A DNA stretch of 64,000 nt from Cymodocea nodosa (taxonomy: Eukaryota; Streptophyta; Magnoliopsida; Alismatales; Cymodoceaceae), in NCBI GenBank assembly GCA_036874045.1, contig CM072339.1, positions 4,409,501-4,473,500 of the forward strand. Direction: 5' to 3'. Under the pieces are notes generated by a model. It worked only from the letters and a program-made list of their open reading frames with translations. It had not been told where the DNA came from and searched no databases. This document shows, piece after piece, positions 22,134 through 32,508 of the stretch. Numbering within the stretch: the stretch's first letter is position 1; every line of letters begins with the position of its first letter. The translations under genes were made by a program, and so were the position numbers.

Positions 22134-23319
22134 ATGGCTGCTCCAGTAGAAAAACTATTAGGAGAGATTCTATATCCTGAATTAATTGATGAACATTCAT
22201 GTATTCGATTGTCAAACTTTGAGGGAGATATGTTTGAATTGAAATCTAATTATATTAGTCAATTGCCACATTTTCATGGATTAGAAAGAGAGGATGTCTA
22301 TTATTTCCTTAGAGAATTTAACGAAGTTTGTCAAATGATGAGAATGCCGAACATGAGTATAGATGCTATTAAACTTAGATATATCCCTTTTGCTTTAAAA
22401 GATATAGCTAAGAGATAATTATATACTCTATCGCCTGATTCAATTTCTACATGGACTGAATTTTACTCTGTTTTTCTGGAAAAATACTATCCAACACATC
22501 AAAAGATTAAAAAGAAGAAAGAAATATTAATGTGTAGCCAAAAACAGGGTGAATCATTCTAGAAATATTTTCAAAGATTTAAAGATTTACTAACTCAATG
22601 TCCACATCCAATGAGTAAAGCACAATTAATAGGCATAATTTATGAAGACATAGATGTTTCAACGAAATCTTTATTAGAATCTACTTGTCAAAATGGATTT
22701 TTAAAATTATGTAGTGAAGAAGCATGGGCATATTTAGAAAATTTTGCAAAAAGAACTGCACAATGGGAAAATTCGGCTGAAGCTATTGCAGATAAAAGAA
22801 TATTGCCAAGAGGAATGCATGAAATAGATTCCAATACTATGCTTGAGGTGAAATTAAATGAATTAACAAAGAAAATAGAAGAGTTATCATTAAATCAAAA
22901 GCTAGCAAAAAAGAATACAAACATAAATGACTTAGATATTATTTATGCTAGAAACCAGAGAGATAACTTGGGAAATTCTTATAATCCTAATTGGAGAAAT
23001 CACCTGAATTTATCTTGGAGAAACAACAATTTCTAGGGAGGAGAAAATATAAATAACAAGAACATAAGTTATGAAGTATTAATTGAACAAGGAGCTAGAA
23101 TAGAGAAATTAGAAAAGATAATCCAACAAGTAAACAATCGTCTCGAATTTATATTTGGAAATGCTGCAAATCAAAATCAGAATAGAAATATATCACTTAG
23201 ATAGAAGGAACCAATGGAAGTTAGACCTACTGGAGGATTGCCAATACAAGCTATACCTAATCCTGTCAATAGAACGATTAATGAAATTGATACCTCTTCT
23301 AGGAAGGCAGCTGAATGAA
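22134..23319 (+). pseudogene. gag: gag capsid gene of Ath-A, inside the intron-like segment
   Basis: Translation from 22134 gives IRLSNFEGDMFELKSNYISQ, then FHGLERED and YYFLREFNEVCQ, the familiar start of the plant Retrotrans_gag capsid domain. Next come the TWTEFYSVFLEKYYP region and LLESTCQNGFLKL with WAYLENFAKRT (about 22440-22780), and a coiled, polar tail. Athila gag normally follows the 5' LTR; here it is downstream of integrase and on the same strand. Broken, with few breaks. Confidence 0.85.
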
Positions 23320-23374
23320 GCAGCATATCTAAAGTAACTATCTATATGTATATATGTTTTTATTTTAAGTTAAT

Positions 23375-23440
23375 AGTATCGTAGAGTTAATTTTTAACTC
23401 AACAAACTTAGTCCGTTGAGTTATGCCTTAACTCCACGAG
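23375..23440. repeat. Palindrome pair between capsid gene and F-box gene (Ath-A)
   Basis: GTAGAGTTAATTTTTAACTC and GTCCGTTGAGTTATGCCTTA with the following AACTCCACGAG form two imperfect hairpins. Ath-B has the counterpart at 8455-8530. Confidence 0.65.
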
Positions 23441-23507
23441 GGTGTGCAGTAGTTATGTTAATTTTTGTCTCTACTAAATTTTTGTTTTTATTTTACAGAA
23501 TCGACAA

Positions 23508-24646
23508 ATGAAATTGATGCAATTACCGTTGGATGCACTAAGGGAAGTACTAAGTAACTTGTCAGCTAAAGATCTGTGCAAGCTGTGTTGTGTATCAAAG
23601 GAAATTAAAGACTGTATTGAAGAAAAATATTTTCAGGGACTACAAGCTGCAAAAATGACTAAGATTAGAGATGGATTCATATGGAGGTCATTTAATTGTA
23701 GTTCAAATACCCATGAATATCTGGCTATGGAAGAAACTACTGGAATTCCACCCAATGCATTAGAAGGAATGAGTTATATTATGGGGATAGATGAAGGATT
23801 AATCATATACAAGATGAGACCAAGGTATGCAAGTTTATCATTACCTGATATTTTGATAAGAAATCCTATAACAGGAGAAGAATGGAATATAGGAAGACCT
23901 AATATATTTGAAGCACCAACTGAAAATTGTGGGTCAGCTTTAATATTTTCTGATAAAAATTTTGCAATTCTTGAAAAATTATATTATTGGAGACCTACAG
24001 AAATTAGGGTGAAGATTTACGCTTAAGTATGTATAATTTTCTAAACAGATCTTGGAATGAAAACATTATAATATATCTAGGACAGAAATCATTAATTAAC
24101 CAAACACATGTCATACTTGATGGATATATCTATTTAGTCACGGAGATATCAATAGCATATAGATCTGATTTATACATAGTGAGCATAGACAGTTATGATG
24201 ATTATATAGAAATTTTACCTGTACCGAGTGAAATAGCTAAACCACCATCTACAGAATTTAATGAAATTCAAATAGGAATGTGGTATAATGAAGAAGATGA
24301 TCCTACTTTATGTCTAATAAGATGGTGGGATGAACTGATGAAATTTCAAATATGGATTATGGAAGACATGAATGAATGGAAGTGGGAAGAGGAGTATATT
24401 GAAATAGATGTAGAAATAGAAACTGCTACATTACCTTGGAACAAAAAAGGATCCCTTTCTGCATTACATATCATTAATGGTAATACACTCGTATTTGGAA
24501 TTTATAATATATTGCATGTTTACAAATTAAAAAAGAACAAGAACTGCATTAAAACAGAATTAATAGCAAGAAGAACTATGCCTAAAAAGTTTGCTTGGAC
24601 TGATACATTTATTCCATTTGTTTCTACTTTTCAATCATGTTCTTAA
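23508..24646 (+). pseudogene. F-box gene carried by Ath-A
   Basis: The first 45 residues are an F-box: LMQLPLDALREVLSNLSAKD, then LCKLCCVSKEIKDCI. F-box proteins bind SKP1 and bring substrates to SCF ubiquitin ligases. The rest, about 330 residues, looks like an F-box-associated domain: HVILDGYIYLVTE (about residues 200-215), then FQIWIMEDMNEWKWEEEYIE, then LHIINGNTLVFG. Total length near 375 residues, usual for F-box/FBA proteins. It starts ten bases after the acceptor of the intron-like segment. The frame appears broken about once or twice. Homologues at 7288-8388 and 45148-46314 sit in the same place, so the gene is part of the element. The nearest host gene is not identifiable from the sequence alone. 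Confidence 0.8.
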
Positions 24647-26390
24647 GCTGTGATTTTGTGTATTTAATGTTGTGTATTCTGCATTTATTTTTAGAAAGAA
24701 AAAAAATTTTTTTTTTGAAGTTTTCATGTTCATTTAAAAAAAAAAACAAACAAACGAACAAACAAAACAAAATATCAATCCAATTTGTTGGTATCTGTTC
24801 TGGGAAAGCAACTGGCTTGCTTGTGAGCCACCAAAGGCATAGGAGCTTGAGTTCCATACAAGACACTGATTTATTAATATCTGTTAAATGTTATTTTGTT
24901 TTATATTCTGTGTTTATCTGGGAATGAAAAGTTTTTCAGAATCAAAAATCAGAATATGCAGAAAGAGATACAAATGGATCAAGGTATGTAACCAATTAAT
25001 TATCCTGAATTTTAAATCAAACAAAACTTTATTCATGCCTGCTACAATTATTGTACTTATTGTCAAATCTTTTACATTGAGGACAATGCAAAATGTAGGT
25101 ATGGGGGGGAGGTAATTAAAGTAACAGCCATGTAAGTTTGTTAATTAAAGGAATTAAAATGGTATTACAAAGTTTTGAGAAAATTGAAAATTTTTATGAA
25201 CTTGCTGTAACTATCCGATAATTGAGACTGTAAAATTTTTATAAATTGCTTGAATGTTATATTTAGAAGGTTATAGAAGATGCTATAGAATTTATTATTT
25301 ATGTAAATCTAGATATAGTATCTTATGATTTTTTTGAATTTCATGAGTTTAACAGTTTCACTATTTTAAAATGAAATCAGAATATTTAATGCTTAATCAG
25401 AAAATTATCTGAAGTCCTGAAGGAGCTAAGATGTGAATTCTAGATTAAATGAAACACATATGATGAAAGATACATTTACTTTGACTAATTGAACTTGTAG
25501 AATGATTTATGTGTAGATCTTATTAAACTACAGATAAAGTATGAGCTTATTGTTATGGATTCATATCTTTAGTAAATGATAGAAGTAGGATTATATGAGA
25601 TTGGTGTTTTATTGCATCTGTATTAATGAAATACGTTCATATGCAGTATGTGATTAATGCTTTGTTTTGTGTGTGCATTTATTTTTTTAAAAAGAAAAAG
25701 AAAAAGAAAAAAACTTTGGGAGTTTATTGACTTGTTTGATCACGAGCCTTTTGTACTTGAGCAGATAGGTATGTAAGGATTGTTGACCTGAAAAAGGACT
25801 CTGAAAATCTGGCAACCTAAGATCCTAATCAGATCTGGGATTGTTGATTGAAAGCTCGTTACTTGGGTACATTAGAAAGCTCTTGTATGATTCAAGCTTG
25901 TCAAATTAACTTTTAAAGTACAAAAAAAGAAAAACATATACTGTTCTAAAAAGATACAAGTGTTTTGTGAAATATAGATATCTTATGAATCGAGTATATT
26001 TTCTATTATCTAGAATTGCTGAAATATGAATCTGGAATTAACTTTTGAAGTTGTTTAATGGAAATACAATTCTTTATTCTACTTGTCTTAATCAGATTGA
26101 ATTAGATTGTACTTTGATTCGTATATTGTTGAAATTTCTTCTAGAAAACTTATTGGAAAATTCAAGATAATAGATGATGAAAAGAAGAACAAACGATAAT
26201 ATAATTAACACCTATATGAAGATGATATACTTTGTATGTAATTTACATATATTCTAAATATCTTTGCAGGTTGATTATTGAAACATACAGAATATATGTT
26301 TATGCTGAACAAAAGAAAAAAACAAAAGGGGAAGAATTAATTTGAGCACTTTTTGAAAGACCAATTAATTAGATCTTAGTTTGCTAAGGG
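24647..26390 (+). other. Ath-A 3' untranslated region with an internal purine tract
   Basis: No gene. It has A- and T-runs (24700-24770), and an internal tract at 25096-25112 (ATGGGGGGGAGG) preceded by TTGAGGACAATGCAAAATG, a phrase typical of plant gypsy elements just before their polypurine tract. AAGAAAAAGAAAAAGAAAAA lies near 25695. Confidence 0.65.
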
Positions 26391-26395
26391 ACTAG

Positions 26396-29300
26396 TGTTC
26401 GAGGTTTCCCAGCACTACACTAGAAAAACTTGGATTTGTTACTTCTATTTTTACTTAGTTAATTTATCTTTATGTCTATTCTTTCTTTTAGAAGTAAACA
26501 AACAACCTTTAATACAATTTAGATATTAATTCCAATTTATACTTTAACTGCAAGTGCACAGTGTCTATTGTATTAGTGTGCAAGTACAGGTCGATCCCAC
26601 AGGGAATTGCTGACGAATTTAAGAAATGTTTGATTGTGAACAATTCAAATTTATATTCAATAAGCACTCCGTTGAGTTACAGTTAACTCAACGGACCAAG
26701 TTCGTTGAATTATGGATAACTCAACGGACTATCCTCGTGGACTTAAGTTAAGTCTACGAGACTGTCTCTTCTTTATAATACTACTAATTACAGAGGAATT
26801 CAGCCAACCATTGGGAGATTCCACAGATTGTAAATAACATCAATTAAGCTTTTTAATGCTAGTTAACATTAGATTTATCATTATGTAATACTAACATTCA
26901 GATGATTCAAATAGTAACCATTAAAATCTTTAAGTTGTTTTGTACAAACCAATTTCAGTAAACTGTAAAATTAAAACTAACATAAAACAATCATAAAACT
27001 GATACAGATAACATTAATCACGATACAACACCAACAATACAACACTCAAATACAACATACAAACAAAGATAAATTGTTTTTGGTATTTTTGTTTTTATGT
27101 GATGGGTGAAAGGTGAAATGTAAAGTAATTTCACTTGACAGTAAATACTTTCGACACTACTTGCAACGCAATTACACCACTGAAAATTGAACCACTTACA
27201 ATTCTGTCTCCTCTCCCTATAGAATCGCGAGTCCAGAATTGCAAGATGATCTCCTCTTCAGCATACAGACATCAACCCGAAGCCAAGGCTAAAAGCTTTA
27301 CGATCTCCTGAAATATGAGCCAGCGCTTGGTGAAAATGTCTTCCCTTCCCGCGACGCGATTGTTGAGCTATATTTTTAGCTCAAGCTTTACTGCAAGTGC
27401 ACAGTTCTTTTGGTGTACATGGCAAATACAGGTCATTCTTCCACAAGGATTATGTTTATGACTTAATCAACTATTACTCAACTTGTTCTTCAAGCTCTTA
27501 GGTATACTTCAGTAAATTAATGACATGTGAATGTAAAATAATCAAAGTTAACACAAGCTCACAAATCATGCAATTTCAAGGCAATTTGTAGTGGAAAATG
27601 GTGATGTGAATCAATTTCTTTACTTGTAAATCTATCAACTCATTCAATTATAACATGCACACAAGTTCCACGTGATTTCAGAAGTGATATCAATGCATCA
27701 ATATTAAGGAAAGAAAAATAAAACAACAAGGTTCAATAGACTATACTACTCTATTCTAATTTATACTAAATGCATGCAACTATGCTATTTGCTAATCTAG
27801 CTAAACTATACTATACTACTTGCATTAGAAATTCTTTTTGGAGATTGATTAGGACAAAATGTGATCTATATAAGATATAACAAAATCAATTAACTACTGA
27901 AATTAAAATTAACAACTAGATATAAGTGATAGGTTCTTCATTCAAATGAACATCAACACTTATTTTCTTCTTCTTTCAATTCACACCTTCTTCTCAAATG
28001 CGCCAAGCCACCATTGATGAGTGTCATTCACTCGTGTGAAAGCCTCACCAACAGCCCCAACAATACATGTGAATAGAGGATGCAAATTAGAAGTTGAAAA
28101 GAAGAATTAAACATTCATATACATTCATTGAACTCTATCTAGCTAAGAAGACATATAATTGAGATGTTCACCACCATTTCTCATCAATTCTTCCTTCTAT
28201 ACAAGAAAATAATAAACTCTAAGAGTTGTCACTACCTTAGGAGCTTCTTATCTTCTTCTCTAGAGCTTTGAATTCAATGGAACTTGGCAGCAAATCCACC
28301 TCCAAGCTTGGACGTCTTCTCCTTAGCCCTTGGAATGGTGAATAGCATTAATGGATGGTCTCCTTGCAAGCATAAGCCTCACCTCCAAGCTTTCTTCTCT
28401 TCTTTCTTTCTCTCCTTGGATGCACCAAGGTGTTGGCCGAAAATCCTCTCCCCTTGTATTTATGTTGTTTTGTCTTCTCTCTCTTTGATGTGGCACCTTG
28501 GTTTTATCACCAAGCCAATAAGATGCCATAGATCTAGGAGGGCCAATAAGGTGTTGGCATGTCCTCTTCTTTAAAGTTTAGTCCACCAACTTTTGATTCT
28601 TTACATCTTCTTTGGTCTTTTGCATTAAGCTCCTCCCATATATATGTTACCTACAATTAATGGAAGTTGAACTCCAAGAGACATTAGCCAACATAGGACA
28701 TGCAAAATAAATCAATGTGTTTCATGTAAAATTATATCTAATGGGGGATGCACTTGTTAATTAAATTTCTATATTGCACTATATTTCAAGACTTATATTA
28801 CCCATAATTAATATCATTTATCCATCATAGGTATATAATATCATGCAAAATTACTTATAAAATTCATTAAAAATGGGCAAAATTAAAGCTTGAACAGCGA
28901 TCACTCCTTACAGTGGTTGTCAGGCACTGTGTTTGGCTCGGAATCGACCCGACATCAAGCAAGTATCCTCACAGACCTCCGATGATTGGTGATTATGGTG
29001 GTGATACGATGGTTGATGTGATACTTCGGAGAATCGCCGATACTGTCTGCAGAAAGCTCGGTGCTCCTCCTCTGTATACACTGTCCGTCCATCGATCACA
29101 CTTTCTTCTTTTTCTTCTTTTCTTTTATATTTCTTCAGTAGTAACTGCTTCTGCTTGAATGATCAGTTGGATTTCCTTCCTTTAGATCAACGGTGATGCT
29201 TCCTTCTCCATGCGCGATTGAATTCCTACGTGATACGTGCAAACATGGTTTTTCCTTCCAACTGTCTATTCCTACAACCGCTACAGTGGCATTTTGGAAA

Positions 29301-29728
29301 ATAACTATAAAATACATGCAATAAAGAAATAAGTTGTTAACCTAACGCGTTACCTTAGTGTATATTCATGTAACTCAATGTGTATAGTTATGTTAACTTA
29401 ACGAGTTATAACTTAAGTAAATCTACCAGCTCTCGACACGTGTCAGCAGCAGTTTAAACATAAAATAACATTTTAGAGAGTTACAGGTATAACTATTTGA
29501 TGCTCAGATGCATTTTCAGATACTTAAAAATTTCACAGCTTGCAATTTACTGACAGTTCATAAATGTACTAAATTAACATTAATTCCCCAAAATTAAGCA
29601 GATTCTTCAATTAAAGCATATAATAGTGCAATTATAACATAATGGCTTAATTCTCATATGATAAGCTAAATATTATGCAATTAACCATTATTTAACCGTT
29701 AATAATATGAACTTTTTCATTCTAAACA
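26396..29728 (-). mobile_element. Solo Athila LTR nested in Ath-A
   Basis: Minus-orientation LTR bounded by TGTTCGAGG and CATTCTAAACA, with the 5-bp direct repeat ACTAG at 26391-26395 and 29729-29733. Only LTR sequence lies between, so it is a solo LTR (about 1.79 kb) that was itself interrupted by the element at 27361-28896. Same family as the Ath-A LTRs. Confidence 0.9.
27361..28896. mobile_element. Solo LTR of a different, unidentified family
   Basis: 1536 bases starting TGTTGAGCTA and ending AGCTTGAACA, flanked by the 5-bp direct repeat GCGAT (27356-27360 and 28897-28901) inside an Athila LTR. TG...CA ends, a 5-bp target repeat and the absence of coding sequence fit a solo LTR. The phrase TTTACTGCAAGTGCACAG near the left end resembles a phrase in the Athila LTRs. 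Frames around 28284-28574 are not convincing genes. Confidence 0.8.
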
Positions 29729-29740
29729 ACTAGCAAAATT

Positions 29741-29755
29741 TAGGTATGGGGGAAG
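29741..29755 (+). other. Polypurine tract of Ath-A
   Basis: AGGTATGGGGGAAG sits directly before the 3' LTR start TGTTTAG. The same tract, reversed, lies at 44419-44432 in Ath-C. In this group the tract primes plus-strand DNA synthesis. Confidence 0.8.
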
Positions 29756-31610
29756 TGTTTAGAATGAAAAAGTTCATATTATTAACGGTTAAATAATGGT
29801 TAATTGCATAATATTTAGCTTATCATATGAGAATTAACCCATTATGTTATAATTGCACTGTTATATGCTTTAATTGAAGAATCTGCTTAATTTTGGGGAA
29901 TTAATGTTAATTTAGTACATTTATGAACTGTCGGTAAATTGCAGGCTGTGAAATTCTTAAGTATCCGAAAATGCATCTGAGCATCGGATAGTTATACCTG
30001 TAACTCTCCGAAATGTTATTTTATGTTTAAACTACTACTGACACGTGTCGAGATCTGGTAGATTTACTTAAGTTATAACTTGTTAAGTTAGCATAACTGT
30101 ATGTGTTGAGTTGTTATATCGAACACTAAGGCAACACGTTAGGTTAGCGTTATAAACTTAAGTTGTTATTTTTGCACGTGTTTTATAGTTAAATCAACGA
30201 AGAAAGTCCGTTGAGTTATCTGTAACTCCACGGACTATATATTTTCTAATATGCCACTATAGCGGTTGCAGGAATAGATAGTTGGAAGGAAAAACCATGT
30301 TCCCACGTATCACGCAGGAATTCAATCACGTAAGGAGAAAGAAATCATCGCCGTTGATCTGAAGAAAGGAAATCCAACCGACCATTCAAGCAGAAGCAGT
30401 TACTACTAAAGAAATATAAAAGAAAAGAAGAAAAAAAGAAGAAGTGTGTGTGATCGATGGACGGCCAGTGTATACAGAGGAGCACCGTGCTTTCTGCAGA
30501 AAGTATCGGCGATTCTCCGAAGTATCACACCAACCATCGTATCACCACCATAATCACCAATCATCGGAGGTCTGTGATGATACTTACCTGATGTTGGGTC
30601 GATTTCGAGCCAAACATAGTACCTGACAACCACTGTGAGGAGTGATCGCGTCGCGGGAAAGGAAGCCATTTTCACCAAGCGCCAACTCATATTTCAGGAG
30701 ATCGTAAAGCTTTTAGCCTTGGCTTCGGGTTGATGCCTGTATGTTGAAGAGGAGATTATCTTACAATTCTCGACTCGCGATTCTATAGGGAGAGGAGACA
30801 AAATTGTAAGTGGTTTAATTTTCAATGGTGTAATCGCGTTGCAAGTAGTGTCGGAAGTATTTACTGTTAAGTGAGATTACTTTACATTTCACCTTTCGCC
30901 CATCACATCAAAACAAAAATACCAAAAACAATTTATCTTTGTTTGTATGTTGTATTTGAGTGTTGTATTGTTGGTGTTGTATCGTGATTAATGTTATCTG
31001 TATCAGTTTTATGATTGTTTTATGTTAGTTTTAATTTTACAGTTTACTGAAATTGGTTCGTACAAAAAACTTAAAGATTTTAATGGTGACTGTTTGAATC
31101 ATCTGAATGTTAGTATTGCTTAACGATAAATCCAATGTTAACTAGCATTAAAAAACTTAATTGATGTTATTTACAATCTGTGGAATCGCCCAATGGTTGG
31201 CCGAATTCCTCTGTAAATAGCAGTATTATAAAGAAGAGACAGGCTCGTGGAGTTAACTTAAGTCCACGAGGATAGTCCGTTAAGTTAGCCATAACTCAAC
31301 GAACTTAGTCCATTGAGTTAACTGTAACTCAACGGAGTGCTTATTGAATATAAATTTGAATTGTTCACAATCAAACATTTCTTAAATTCGTCAGCAATTC
31401 CTTAAGGGATCGACCTATACTTGCACACTGATACAATAGACACTGTGCACTTGCAATTAAAGTACAAATTGAAATTAATATCTAAATTGTATTAAAGGTT
31501 GTTTGTTTACTTCTAAAAGAAAGAATAGGCATAAAGATAAATTAACTAAGTAAAAAAATAAAAGTAACAAATCTAAGTTTTTCTAGTGTAATGTTGGGAA
31601 AAACCAAACA
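29756..31610 (+). repeat. Ath-A 3' LTR
   Basis: TGTTTAGAATG...ACCAAACA, 1855 bases, collinear with the 5' LTR and followed by the target repeat TCTTT at 31611-31615. In the last 147 bases seven differences from the 5' LTR were counted by eye. Confidence 0.92.
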
Positions 31611-31615
31611 TCTTT

Positions 31616-32421
31616 CATGAATAATTTCTTCTCCATATCTCCAGATGTCTTTGTTGACCTGAAGTTTTTACGTTTCTTCAATAGATTTCTAAATTTTCTA
31701 GTCAATAATAGTAAATCATCGTCAAAATCACTAGTGACTTTTGAGCGTTATCAGCCTCAAAAGCCAGATCCGTTCTAGGATTCTTTCCTTTTGGATCTAA
31801 ATGTTGTACTTCATAGGTTGTTAAATTGCCTATGAGATCATCAAGAGTATATGTATTTAAATCTTTGGACTTTTCAATAGATGTCTTTTGAACCCAAATT
31901 TTAGTTAAAGATCTAAGGATCTTTCTTACCAAGTCTTTTTTCTTGAATTTCTTGCCTAAAGATTTTAATGAATTTATAGTCTCAAGAAAATGGGAAAACA
32001 TAACAGAGATACATTCATTTTCATGCATTTTAAAAAACTCATATTTATGTACTAACATATTAATCTTAGATTCCTTGACTTGGTTAGTACCTTCGTTGGC
32101 AACTTCTAATGCATACCATATCTTATATGTAGTTTGATATGCAGAAATTTTGTTAAATTGATCATGAGATAAAGCACAAAACAAGATGTTTAAACCTTTA
32201 GCATTTAGTGACATTCGCTCCTTTTCATTAAAAGTCCAAGTATCATATGGAGTCGTAACTAACACTATAGGATTGCTAATTATATGCCATAATTTGAAAT
32301 CAATTAACTGAAAGAATATTTTCATCCTATATTTCCAGTAGTCATAATTGCTACCTTCAAACATAGGAGGACGATTAGTGGTTTGTCCTTTAATCATAAT
32401 TAAGATTTCAATATTATCCAT
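31616..32421 (-). pseudogene. gag: Cop-1 gag, N-terminal and capsid part
   Basis: Translation from 32421 gives PPMFEGSNYDYWKYRM, the standard copia gag opening, then WTFNEKERMSLNAK and YKIWYALEVANEGTNQVKES, all typical of the UBN2-type copia gag domain. It is collinear with the Cop-2 gag (42391-42564 and 56661-57600). The reading frame from 32421 stays open for about 239 residues. In life the protein forms the virus-like particle. Confidence 0.85.
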
Positions 32422-32494
32422 TTTAAACAGATGATCCTAAGTAAATGACAAGAAAAATTGATTCCTAAATAGAGAAATGAAAGCTCTTAATTAT

Positions 32495-32506
32495 ACTCTG
32501 ATACCA
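32495..32506 (-). other. Primer-binding site of Cop-1 (initiator Met-tRNA type)
   Basis: The minus strand reads TGGTATCAGAGT two bases after the LTR end. This is the usual plant copia primer-binding site. Confidence 0.85.
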
Positions 32507-32508
32507 GT

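Larger units (their letters stand above)
21949..23498 (+). other. Intron-like GT...AG segment in Ath-A
   Basis: Begins GTATGTAATTAATC and ends ATTTTACAG, with an AT- and T-rich 3' end as in plant introns. The flanks GCTTCAGACTG and AATCGACAAATG are directly joined in Ath-C, which lacks this segment exactly. Ath-B keeps it. It encloses the gag capsid gene. Length 1550 bases. Confidence 0.82.
14078..31610 (+). mobile_element. Ath-A: Athila-type (Ty3/gypsy) retrotransposon carrying an F-box gene
   Basis: 5' LTR 14078-15927, primer-binding site 15935-15952, zinc-knuckle ORF, protease, RT, RNase H, integrase (to 20564), hairpin array, palindromes, F-box module with an intron-like segment (21949-23498) holding the gag capsid gene, long 3' untranslated part with a nested solo LTR, purine tract, 3' LTR 29756-31610. 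Target repeat TCTTT at 14073-14077 and 31611-31615. Without the nested insertion it is about 14.2 kb. An env-like part was not seen in this copy. By eye the LTRs differ at roughly 3-5% of sites, which at usual plant rates would mean one to two million years. Broken, with several to a dozen visible breaks. Confidence 0.9.

Noticed and set aside
24637-25115. Frames after the Ath-A F-box gene with poly-Lys and poly-Phe runs
   Set aside because: They come from A- and T-runs in the 3' untranslated part.
28284-28574. Frames in the solo LTR at 27361-28896
   Set aside because: Both strands open over the same part, no domain; likely chance in a slightly GC-richer leader.
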